A program made the position numbers and the translations under genes. 64,000 bases of DNA from Atherinomorus stipes (taxonomy: Eukaryota > Chordata > Actinopteri > Atheriniformes > Atherinidae): assembly GCA_023101725.1 (NCBI GenBank), contig JALJCO010013434.1, positions 682,001 through 746,000 on the forward strand. Reading direction: 5' to 3'. How positions within the stretch are numbered: the first letter of the stretch is position 1; every line of letters begins with the position of its first letter. The notes below the pieces were generated by a model. The model saw nothing but the letters and a program-made list of their open reading frames with translations, was not told where the DNA came from and did not search any database. Shown piece after piece: positions 22,828-34,100 of this stretch.

Positions 22828-23971
22828 ACCACTTATGGGTCCAGAACATGTGATCATGGCTATTTCTGATGAGTGATAGGCAGTTGGACAAAGATCAAGC
22901 TGGCACCCTCATGTCGCCCCACAGACCCTTGACAAAATGGCTAAGAGCTAGACAACTGTGAGAAAGGGAGCTGTGTGGGCTCTTAGTCATCCCTGAAACA
23001 GTCATTGTTTATCAGCATCCACAAATTCCATTTCTATTCAGGTATGATGATCATATTGTGGCACGAGGCTGATAATCACACACTCTGTTTTTTCCATGTG
23101 TGACCTACATGAGGTCTGACAATTTTATAGGCCTACCAGGTTATGGAGGATATCCATTCAACTGAAATTATAAATCAAAATGCATCACATTGATGGTGCA
23201 CTTAACTCACAACAATTATTTCACATATGCATGCAAAAATATCTGTTTTTTGTCTGTTTATATGATTATTTTTCAGATAATCACTGTACTTGTAATTCAA
23301 TCACTCCATAAGTTAATGAAGTGTGTGGTTTTGCTTGCTCATGCTGCATTATCGTCATGATTGTCACCATCAGTCCTGGTAAAATGGAATGATGTCTGGA
23401 GACAGACGCAGAAGGATCATTATGGGATCAACACCTGTCATCTTCCAAAAGCTGCCTGTGACAAAATGTCTTCTTGTGCATTGTTGGACAAAACCAACAA
23501 TGCATTTTTTAATTGTTCAATTGCACATCAGCAACATATTAATTAGGATTTTCCAACATGCAGACCTTATAATCTAATTATTTTTGTTTGCTTTTTACAA
23601 ATAAAACAACTTCTCTCGGTCTTTTAATCTGTAATTTGCCATGTAAAGGTTTTCATGTTATATGATAACATGAAAAAACTAAAGGAATAAAAAGTTCTGT
23701 TTTTGCATTGTCCTGTAGCCTCTCTCCACAGCTGGCACAAACAACCGTGAACAAATGGCAGTTTGGCGTGCAGACTAAACAAAAATGCATGCGATAACTC
23801 ATTAGCCCCTTTAAAGTCTAATTTATTTATTGTATTTTTTCCTTTGTTTATCTTTTAAAACCCACATAAATAGCCGTTTTTATTTGTTTAAAACGGCTTT
23901 CCAGGACTATGTAAAGCCATAGACTTACATACTTTAACTCTACTAAACTAAGAAAGAAAGAAGTTTTTACC

Positions 23972-24250
23972 TCCTTACTGGGCTCGTCCTCCAATTAAAA
24001 TTTTAAAGAAAATCCTCTGAAAAGATTAAAAACTCGAAGAAGTTCAACTCAGACCAGAGGCACAATCCGCGACATGCGACCAACTCGACTGGCTGCTGCT
24101 CGCTGGTTGTGTGTCGGTGAGCTTTTCCATAAAAGTACCGTTACTTTCTACCGGATACCGCATTCCGCGCGCGCCTGCAGCAGGTTCAGCTGTCGCCTCC
24201 CTCGCGCGCGTCTGCGCACACTCGCACTCGCACCACACAGACCCGTAGCC
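23972..24250 (-). promoter_or_regulatory. nexn: nexn non-coding first exon and CpG-rich promoter
   Basis: On the minus strand a strong splice donor (AAGGAG then GTAAAAAC) lies at about 23971, which would pair with the acceptor at 22366-22365. The sequence just upstream (about 24050-24240) is CpG-rich, with GCGCGCGC runs at 24167-24173 and near 24203, unlike its AT-rich surroundings. A CATTCC (M-CAT/TEAD-type) element is at 24161-24166 and CAGCTG E-boxes lie near 24187 and 24269. The exact transcription start is unknown. Confidence 0.5.
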
Positions 24251-24324
24251 TACTGGTCATTTGTCACAGCTGCATAAATAATAGCAGAGTTAAATAGCTT
24301 TGTTCTTCATTAACACAAATCAGC

Positions 24325-24498
24325 CAGGGGTTGTCCAGTTCCGCAGGTTTTCTGTGTCTCCCTGCTCCAACACACCTGACTCAAATTAAATTCATCCAAC
24401 AGCCTATGAAGTTCTGCACAATGACTTATTAATTTGAGTCAGGTGTGTTGGAACAGGGAGGCATAGAAAACTTGCAGGGCAGCACTTGGACACCCCTG
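24325..24498. mobile_element. Short non-autonomous hAT-like MITE
   Basis: This 174-bp element starts CAGGGGTTGTCCAG and ends CTTGGACACCCCTG, i.e. terminal inverted repeats of the CAGGGGTGTCCAA type used by many hAT-family elements. Inside, CTCCAACACACCTGACTCAA is matched by the inverted TTGAGTCAGGTGTGTTGGAA, so the copy would fold into a long hairpin. No transposase is encoded and I saw no clear 8-bp target duplication. Confidence 0.65.
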
Positions 24499-25210
24499 TC
24501 ATAAGCAATTTGTTTGGGCAAAGGGGAGGGGAACTACAATGAAGTAAATACATAGTAAATACGATTTTACATTAGCCACACATGCTTTATTCTACAGCTT
24601 TAGCATTTATTTAACAACAAAAAGTAAGCATAAATGCATAAGCAGTATGTTGGGGAAAGTCTACCCATACCATTTTATCAATTAAGAAGGCAAAGTAGCA
24701 GCCAGGTACAGTTGATTGATTAATTAAATGCATCTGGGCCCCAGAAACTTGTTTGCTGGTGTGGACCGTACATGTGTGTGTGTTCACACAACGCCAAAGG
24801 AGGAAAGACAATAATGCCTTGACATGATGTAAATTTTCCTACAAACCATTTCTGGCCTTTTGGCAATTTTATCTATTTTATCCAAAATAGTTAATTTAAT
24901 GTAGCTATCTATTCCATTTACTATTATTTATGTTTTTGTAATATTTATTTAGATTTTTTTAGGGATGTTAGATATTGTTTTTTTTTTTTACCAATATGCC
25001 AGTATTGTCCAACTCTTAATTTCCAATATCCTATATAAACCAATATCGATCTACAGTATGCAGACAACTGTGAGGTTGTATCGTTCATATTTTGAGAGAT
25101 ACAGCAGTGTTCTGTTGTAAGAGCAAAGATCCTAAGCATTGTCATTTTATACATCTGGCTGTCATATATCAGATACTTGCAGGTATTAGCCAACATGTGG
25201 CTAATTACAA

Positions 25211-25365
25211 TTGTGACTGTGGTCCTGTCACTTTATGCCTCTGATTGATCATGTGCCCTGGCTACTTGACCACAGGGATATCTCTTTGGCTGACTGCATG
25301 ACTCTCACCCTGGAGTCTGTGGGATTAAATCCTGCCCAGGTCTTCATTGGGTACCTTACCACATA
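25211..25365 (+). mobile_element. tRNA-derived SINE, copy 2
   Basis: Collinear with the element at 13596-13750: both share CCACAGGGATATC, ACTCTCACCC/ATTCTCACCC, GGAGTCTGTGGGAT and TACCTT..CCACA. The B box is GGATTAAATCC (25322-25332), and the A box is damaged by a small deletion. It appears inserted inside an older inverted-repeat element. Confidence 0.6.
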
Positions 25366-28300
25366 ATGTTTCTGATAACTTGGCAACTTACCCAAAAACT
25401 TGAAACCAGACATAAGAGGTTTCAAAGCAAGTCAGTCTGTGGCCGCAGCAGCAGCTGCATTGTAGTCATATGACTCTAAAATGAATGCTGGGATATGAAG
25501 TTCTTCCAGAATAACAGGGACTTTCCTACATGCTGGAGCAGTGCTAATGAAATGACAAGATCTATTGAGATTTTGTTGACAAAAAAATATGGGTACGAAT
25601 AAACAGATACCAATATTTTCGAATAAATGCCGATATCAGTCAATAATATCGGTAGGCCAATAATATTGGAGATCTGTAATTTTTTAAAATCTTTTCATTG
25701 CTAGTGATTTAACTAACATTTAATTTTATTCTATTTCATTCATTTTTGCCTTTTTGTTCTTTTTTTTGTTATCCGTAGGACATGAACATCTTTCAGTCAT
25801 TGAGTTGGCTATGAACTCCTCTCTATACCAAAGTATTTTAGTGTCAAATGTGCTTGGCTGAAACTGCAGAACAATGAAAACACTGCAGCAAATCTACAAC
25901 AAAATGGCTGCAAGAAAAAAGGAAAATAGAAATAATTTAAGCGCTGCAGTGGTCAAAGTCCAGACCTGATTGAAACCTGACTGAAACTAATTTAATGCAA
26001 TCCATTGGTTTGCAATGAATACTTTTTTTTTTCATAAGGCATTTTTTTAATGAACTGAATTGAATTGAATGAACACATAGCTGTGCTAAGGGAGATTTGT
26101 CATAAATTAATAAAAAAAATGATTGGCTTGAATTAAATTATGTCTAAAGTTATGGGTTTTTTTTTTTTTAATCAAGTATAAAAGGGATGGACTTTTCTTT
26201 TCCACATGGCTGTAAATATATCTGTGAAATTTCAATTACAGCTGAAAGCATTAAAACAGTATCTTTGTTCAGTTCCTTTTTTATTGTTGTTTGATGTCAT
26301 TTTGACTTTTGAATAATGATGCTCAGCATGGACTGTTGTTTTAATTTGCTAGTATTTCCCAACACCAGACTAGCTAAACAGTCGGGTAAAAAAGAAAATA
26401 GACCTACTGATTGGGGGCTGTAAGCTAAATGCAGACAAAGATTATTGTTATCTGCTTGTTGACTTGTTAGAGCCAAGATTCCTGACTTATCAGCAAAGAG
26501 GAATACCAGCTTCTCCTTTGTTTGTCCAGTATAACCTATATTATGCTGTCATTCTGGTGTGCAATGAGGGTTAGATGATCACATTGCAGTGCCTTACAAG
26601 ATAAATGCAGATATTTAAGTCTTACAAATAAAAGAAACAGATACGTTTTGGTATCAAAGCTCAATAAAATTCCAATATTACCCATCATAGTGACAATAAA
26701 TTTAAGCATTTTATTGAATATGCGAAAGTGCAAAGCTCACTGTACATGGATGTAAATAGAAACTGTGCTGCAGACACATTTAGTCTGGCTCCGTGCACAC
26801 CTGCTGACTCACTGACCAAACTGGCATCTGGCAGAAAATACAGAGAGTTTCTACAAAAATATTCCTGCAGTGGCAGAGACACATTTGAGAGGTGGCACAC
26901 AAATGCTTTGACATCATATTGTTACTTTTGTAATGCTGTTGTGACCTTGTTTGTTACACAAATTCAAAGTTTACTTTAACATGGTAATCTTAAAGTTGGT
27001 GCCTCAGTCCAGTTAAGTGATAAAAGTGACTTAATTTCAGTAATTACTTGTCCAGTCAGATGGGTTAGGGTTTTGGGAAATCCCCAACAGGAGGGCCGAC
27101 GATCCAGCTAATACTGTACTCAGAAATGAAACCTGAGAGCTGTGGCATTGGGGAAAAAAAAGGATTTAAAGAAGTCAAAGCAAAAGGTTTTGAAAAGAGG
27201 GAGTACAGTAAACCTTAAACATAAAAGAGTGCTTACTGTCACAAACAGGTATAACTGATGTAGTTCTAGCTCAATGCAGCAATGAAGTATACTTGTCTTT
27301 GTGTATTTCTCTCTGAGTCTCATTCTTGACTGCGTGTTCTACACATTTGCTGCGGAACAAATACCCAACCTTTCTGAAAGCATTATTTCCACATCAAGAT
27401 GAATAAGGAAACCAAAAATTAAACATTTTGAATCCATTATTTTTACTTCCAGTTTAAATTAATTATTTTGTTGGGCTGGTGTCTGTTCTGTGAACTCTCA
27501 GGGCACTTTGGGCTCTGCCCCACTCACTCCAAGTGCTGCGGGGCATCAGGGACGACAAGGGCACTGCTTTAAATAGCCCCACAGCTGTGGCAGCTAATCA
27601 ACACTGAATGGACAGCTAACCTGAGTCAGACTGGGCCTTAGCTTCAGCTGCTCCAGGACAACCCCGACACCCCTATGAATATATTTGTGGTGGTACAGCC
27701 CTGACCCCCTGCTGAAGCTCCAGTAGACTGACTGTGTGGGTCAAACCTGTTCTATGTTGGTGGAGGGACACCTGTCCCCACGTATACTCTAAGCAGTTAC
27801 ATCCATAAATATCAGACCATATAATCAAAATTTAGTAACTATAGGACACAGATTGTCAGTAAGTCATTCAATTTTGATGCTGTCCTCTAGTTCTTTTAAC
27901 GCACCATATCACAAACACATAATCAACCTAGATTGGTAAATTATTCATGTTTTCCACTTGCAAACTCAAGTGACAAAACATCCAGTAAAGCTTTTGAGAC
28001 CCTCTTATCAATGCCCAACAAAAAGATAAACTTGCAGATCTGTCTGCTCTGTCATGACAGCCATGTTTTTAGCGTCGATAGTGCTATTACAATTGCAAGG
28101 CAGAACTTCTATGAGTATTTTGTGCAGAAAAAGCTCATCATTAACTGGCATGGCTAAGTAATAAGTTAGACAAGCATGCAAATCTTTAAAGGACTTGAGG
28201 CAGTGCACAGCCCTTTGGAAACGCTCTGCACCAAATGGCAAGTACAGCTGCTCTGCTTACTTACAGTAGTTGTAACTTCTGACTTGTATTTCAAAGAGAA

Positions 28301-29812
28301 AAAAGATGAAGCCTTAGCTGTAGGAGTTGGTGGTGGTTATTGTGTACTGTAATGTGGAAAACAAGCATCTCTCTTGTAACTTCTATTCTGTACACGTCTG
28401 AGATCAGAATACAATCATGCATTTCTTTTCTTTTTTTTTTTTTCAATGTTGTATAGTTTCAGTTTCTCTCTAGTACTTGAGAAGAAGGTAGTGTCACAAT
28501 TTCCAAGTTGCAGAGGGCTCAGCTGTCATGAGGAAAAGAAGCAGCTCCACCACAGAACAGGTGCTGCCTGTGGACAGAAGGGGTAAAAGTCCGACCAAGA
28601 TGGTTTTATAGACCACTCGGAACATCCTCCTACAGTAAATTTATATAATTGTCACATCTAAAATGAAAAAGTGAACTAAAATAATTTGCATGTGATTGCA
28701 ATTATTAACAAGAAAAAGTACAACTGTTCTTCACTGACTTGCATACAGCACTTCAGAATCAGTTACAAGTGTTGGCTGTAACTCCATGTAGTTACAGCCA
28801 AAACTGTTTCACATTCTCAGGTTTTCCCTCACCTGGAAAGGTGTGTTTTCCACTGCTAATGTGAGTCTAACCAAACAAAAAATGTATGGTTGCCTTTAGA
28901 CAAAAGAATCCAATTTCCTTCCCTTTTTGTCACTGTAATTCAAATATCCTTCACTGCCCTCTAGTGAAGACAGCAGAGTTACTACCTCTGAGAAAGACAC
29001 CCCTGACTTTGAAGTTGCAGAAACAGAAAAACATCCCACAAGGAATGTGAGGTAACAAGGCAGACTGACAAACCAAGTTCAGGCTCTTGTCACAGGAAGC
29101 CTGTTTATGCATATTGACGCTGTGATTGTCAGTTTGTGTCGTGTCAGAACCAATCATCAAGTCATGCAGAAGGAATTTAGATCAGATGATTACACTCCTG
29201 CTCTGTCTTGCTTTCACAGGCTTCAAACTAACACAAGCATGTGAAATGTGGCATATATGATATTGTTGGATGAGTACCAGAGTCTGATTACTACCCTCCC
29301 ACAGCAATATTTGGAAATGCTTGTAGTTCGAAAACGTTTTGCTTACTGAAATCAAATTAATGGAATTATTTTTAAACTACACTAAGCCAAATGATGCAGT
29401 TTTAATTTGAAAGAAAATCTAAATTTGCTCACCTGAAATTTGAATTTGCTGTGCTTGCCCATAAATATGATTTTTAACACTGAAACTTTCATTTCTAATG
29501 ATACACACAATAATTCAACAGATTTTAATTCAAGTCTCTGTGCACAACACATTCATTTTGACAGCCCCAATACATAAAACATGTACTTGGAGGGAGACTG
29601 TGAAATACATGTTATGTTCAACCCAGAAGGATGCCTGGTGCTGGCGAGTTGAAAAATAGCACGCCAGCAGTTCTTCAGGACAAGGACGGGTTCATCTGTC
29701 TGTGAAAGACTGTAAGAGCAGAGGATTTGGGAGTTTTGAAAACTATGGTAGACAAAATCATTCAAAGCTTCAAAAAAATCCCAAGAATGCTCTACACAAG
29801 GGCTAGTGTGTC

Positions 29813-29825
29813 AATAATAATAATG

Positions 29826-29860
<35 letters not shown>
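29813..29860. repeat. (ATA/AAT)n microsatellite
   Basis: A nearly perfect trinucleotide AAT tract of about 48 bp lies in the spacer upstream of tab3. Confidence 0.9.
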
Positions 29861-29862
<2 letters not shown>

Positions 29863-30239
29863 GGCCATGATCTTCAAGCTCGCTGCATGAAAAACAAATG
29901 TGATTTCAGTGTGAAAATCTCTGCATGGACTTAGGAATACTTCTGAAAGGTATTATCAGTGGAGATAATAAAAAGTAGATAAAGTAGAAAAAAATATATT
30001 TATACACATTATATACAAATTTTATTAATTATTATTAGACTGTAAATGATATACATTCTTAGAATAACCAAATATAAACAATTGTTGGTATAAGATATCA
30101 TATATAAATTGTTGAATGATATCGTATTCATTGGGAAACTGTACATGAAAGCATATGTTTACAAAAGCTTGAGTTCTACTTGCGCTCATGCGCAGTATTG
30201 ACAACGTCCATCCCATCGACAGGAACAACTTCCTGGTCC

Positions 30240-30437
30240 GGAAAATTCTGACATTATCGCGATAGACCGACTGCTATGCAGTTCAGCGGCAGGGGCCTGA
30301 CGTTGGAATGTGAAACTACAAGTTATTTAGCCGAAACCAACAAATTGGAAATCGTCGGCTCATTTTTTCCAGATATATTGCTGCTCTCCTTGGGACTCAG
30401 ACATGGTTCGAAGTGTGAGGGAGACTCTTAACATGTA
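30240..30437 (+). promoter_or_regulatory. tab3: tab3 promoter and non-coding first exon
   Basis: Base composition turns CpG-richer here. TATCGCGATA at 30255-30264 is a perfect palindrome and an exact match to the conserved vertebrate core-promoter motif TMTCGCGANR. A strong donor GTAAGT begins at 30438, so the first exon should end at 30437 and join the acceptor at 31107-31108. The transcription start is presumably between about 30265 and 30360. Confidence 0.55.
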
Positions 30438-30438
30438 G
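30403..30438 (+). promoter_or_regulatory. Upstream ORF 1 in the tab3 leader
   Basis: An ATG in the presumed first exon opens an 11-codon frame with a TAG stop at 30436-30438. The donor GTAAGT starts at the G of that stop. In the spliced mRNA the TA is followed by the first base of the next exon (G at 31109), so TAG is re-formed and the uORF ends identically in spliced and unspliced RNA. An effect on translation is inferred. Confidence 0.5.
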
Positions 30439-31111
30439 TAAGTTTTATGGAGCCGTCAGTGGCTAACAATCGTTGGCTTTAGCATAGTTAGCTGGCTAAT
30501 CCATCAACACCCAGGTTTGTGACAGCTGACCAACCAACAGGACGGTTAGCATTAGCAGCGTTAGCTGGCAGGCAGTTGGGCAACAGAGTTAATCTTATTT
30601 AAACAGATATCTTGTTTATGGGATTGCGTTGCTGATTTAGTTGCAGGTGACATCGGGCCATTTCCCAGGGATAGTAATGCTGTTTCCGGTTGAAGCCACA
30701 TAGCACACAGGTGCGGTTGTTTGAGTGATGTACGGTGGTAACTGATGCTGATAACTAGCTTGCTTGCTAACGATGGTCTGTCGTCGTTGCTTGGTGCAAA
30801 AGTATGGTTAGATAAACAACAGACTGACAGGCATCTTGCTAGTTAGCGCTCGTGTGCTAAGATGAATGCATAGAGAAATCTCAGCTGATTATCTATCTGA
30901 GATTGTGTTTTGTTTAGGTTTTTCAAGTGGATGGATATGGACTCATCAGTTCTTATACCTCACAAACATTATGATGTTGAGAGATAACTGTTGACAAATA
31001 GCGTGTGTTAGACATTTTCTAGGCCAACAGTTTTAACAGGTTTATCAAAAGAACTTATTTTAAATGTCATGTTTAACGTCAGTTTAGTCATGCATCTCTA
31101 CATTTCAGGGG

Positions 31112-31159
31112 ATGAGACGAGATTGGATATTTCGGCATTTGCAGCTTCGGGCGTGTTGA
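31112..31159 (+). promoter_or_regulatory. Upstream ORF 2 in the tab3 leader
   Basis: A second upstream ATG in the exon that also carries the tab3 initiator opens a frame of 15 codons plus a TGA stop at 31157-31159, just 19 bases before the main ATG at 31179. Together with uORF 1 it suggests translational damping or reinitiation at tab3. This is sequence-based inference. Confidence 0.5.
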
Positions 31160-31178
31160 CTCTCTGTGTTGGCTCAGG

Positions 31179-34100
31179 ATGGCGCAGGGAGGCTCTCAGC
31201 TCGACTACCACATCCTGCAGGACCTCAAGCAGCGTTTCCCAGAGATCCCAGAGGGAGTAGTGTCACAGTGCCTTCTGCAGGTAAAAACACCATGTATATG
31301 TGTTCCCAAGTCCTCTCAGAAAAGCTCTCTTTCTTGTTATATATTTTGTGTAGAAGTTTGATTGTCAATAGAAATCATTTGTCATTTAAAGTAGATTTTC
31401 TTATAGTTGAGTTTTTGATTACCTGTTAACATTTATTCATAATATAGAATGAGTGTAGTGCAAACTCATGGCAAAATGGATCTACCCAAGCAAACAGATT
31501 GTGAAGACATAATAATGTAAAAGAAAAAAACAAAAACAAAACAAAAATAAATTTGTATTAAATAGTTTGCTGTCTTAATATTGTACTTTAACAGTTTCCA
31601 AAAAGATGAACATCTGATATCTAATAATGCCTCTCTCTCTTGGGATTGATCACTGTACTCTCTAAGGCAGCATCTCCCACTGATAAGCCAATGTTGTTTG
31701 TCAGATGTTTGCAAACCTTGATTACTATCCATTACAGTGTTATAGCGTAGTAGCACAGATCAGTATGGTAGCAAGATGAACTCTTGAACTCTGATACTGA
31801 ACGAACATTGAGTAGATAACTGATACTCTTTAATTCTCTCCCAGAATAACAATAACCTGGATCTCTGCTGCCACCTCCTGGCTCAGGAGAGTAACAGATA
31901 CCTGTATGGAGACTTCCATCACAGTCCAGAAGAAGTGCGACTGAGCCGAAACCACATGCTACACATTAGCGTGGGCTATCCAGGTTCAGATGCAAGCAAA
32001 TCAAATGGAGGAGGAGCAGGACTGGGGCGCTCCCTAGTGCACAGCACCAGTGACAGTCACATTGAACCCCAGCGCCCCAGCTACCCTGAACCATTATCAG
32101 CTCCTGCTACCATGGCCCCCTCCCCTGGATACAATCCTTTTTTTATGAACGATCAAAGCCGCTCAGCCAGTACACCCACCCCTCCACCCACAATGCAAGG
32201 CATGTCCCCCACATACTCTCCTGTTCCACGTTACACTATGAACCCTATAACAGTTGATCTTTCACAAAGTATACCCAATGTCCCGCAGGCCCTGCAGATC
32301 CCTCCTGGGCACTATGCTAACAGCACCAACACCACCCTGTACATTCGACCCTCTCCCTCCCAGAGTCCACAGCCTGCACCCTGGTCCTCCTCAGGGGCAA
32401 CTCTTTATCAGCATCAGCAGTCCCCCTACAGCACTCCAACATATGGCTCGCCGTACAGCTCCCCACAGCACCAGGTCCAGCCACAGCCCAAACCACAACC
32501 CCAGCCGCAGCCCACACACCAGCAATATGTCTTCCTTCCTATTAGCTCTCCAGCCCTGCCCAACATTCCCTATCATCACCAGCAGCAACCCCAGCAGCAA
32601 CCCCAGCAACAGCCAGCTGTTTACAGGCCCTATCACACAAAAAACCCCCTTACAAAACAAATAGAGATTACCCTTGAGGGTCAACGACCTCGCAGCAACT
32701 CACCTGTGCACAGCCCACATCCCCAGGGAACGCTTTACATGGCCACCAGCCCTTCGCCCAGCTCCCCTTCAAGGGGCATCACAATGAGTGGACCAGGCCC
32801 GGCGGCTTTCCACCCTGGACTATACTTTCAGCATCAGGGCTCTGCAAGGCCTCGACCTGCCTCCTCCCCTCAACCTGGCCAGTCGGCTTATACTTTTAAA
32901 ATTAAAATGTCCCCTGGAGGCCAGGCACAGAGGCCACCAAGCTCACCTCCTGTTGCTGAAGCGGAGTCTCTTCTGAACATGGTGGACCAAGGTGAGCACA
33001 ATGCTGCCCCTGCCCCCATCCTGCCCATTTCCGCTCTGCCAGGGAGCAATGCCAGTCAGTTTCAGCAAATGCCCCGCCGTTCAAGCTCAGGCTCTGATGA
33101 CTACGCCTACACACAAGGTAAAAGATTCTTAATTTTTTCTATATTTACTTTATCCTGAGTGTATGGGGCTGTGTTATTATTTATGAAACATATTGTTTAT
33201 AAGTCATGACAAACCAATCATCTCAGAATTTTACAGTGATTCTGATGATGAAAAATAACATATCTACTTCATTTCATGCATTTTTTGGTCATAATCCTCT
33301 TTCCATAACCATGTTTTTCATGGGATTTTGTAAGATATACATCGTACTGTTTGAATGTTGTTGCCATTATCAAGTCACAGGTTCATTTATTGGAATAGTG
33401 TAACATTGGAACTGCCTAGTTATTTATTAAACCCTTTTTTTTTTTTCTTTTGAACACTACATTTGTTTATGTTTGGTGTGCATTCCTGCAGCTCTGCTCC
33501 TTCATCAGCGTGCAAGGATGGAGCGCTTAATGAAAGAACTGCTGCTGGAGAAGCAGAAACTAGAGCAGCTGAAGGCTGATGTCAATAATATGGAATACGA
33601 CGCCCTTCAAAGACGCTTCAGACGAGTAAACTCCACAAGCCTTATACCTAGGGTAAGGACTGAGCATTTGTTAGGACTTGCAGATACCGTAGACATTTGT
33701 ATCTTTAAAGGGACATTGTGTAACAATTGTATATCGCAAGCAACTCGCTAGTACTTTTCATGCTGCGTTCGCGTGAAGCAGGGCAGACGGATGACAGCCG
33801 CTGCATGCAAAAGGCATCAGCAGCCTCTATGTGGAGACGTGGTCTGTCAGTTACAGTAGCGGCGTTTACAGGAACCTAAATAATACCGATTGCTTTCGTT
33901 TTAAAAGCTCTTTCAGAATGAAAATGACCCATGTAAACACCTCTTTACGAATGAAAAGTGCCGAACCGAATGAATTTTCTTTCGGTTTCACAGTGGTAGA
34001 ATATTCCTTACCCCAAACCGAATGGGGTGTCATGTAAACACTGAATCAGAAAGTTGTGAGGTTGCGCTCTTACAGCGCATGCTTCGACGACACGTCAACG

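Larger units (their letters stand above)
24500..30180. other. Gene desert between nexn and tab3
   Basis: No exon with recognisable protein similarity was seen on either strand. It contains the second SINE copy (25211-25365), older inverted-repeat sequence rich in CCAATATCGG-like words around it (about 24960-25055 and 25570-25680), and an ATA-type microsatellite at about 29813-29860. The rest is AT-rich unique-looking DNA. Conserved non-coding elements could exist but cannot be judged without an alignment. Confidence 0.55.

Noticed and set aside
32254..32684. Overlapping plus- and minus-strand open frames inside the second tab3 coding exon
   Set aside because: Off-frame shadows of the Pro/Gln-rich linker of TAB3.
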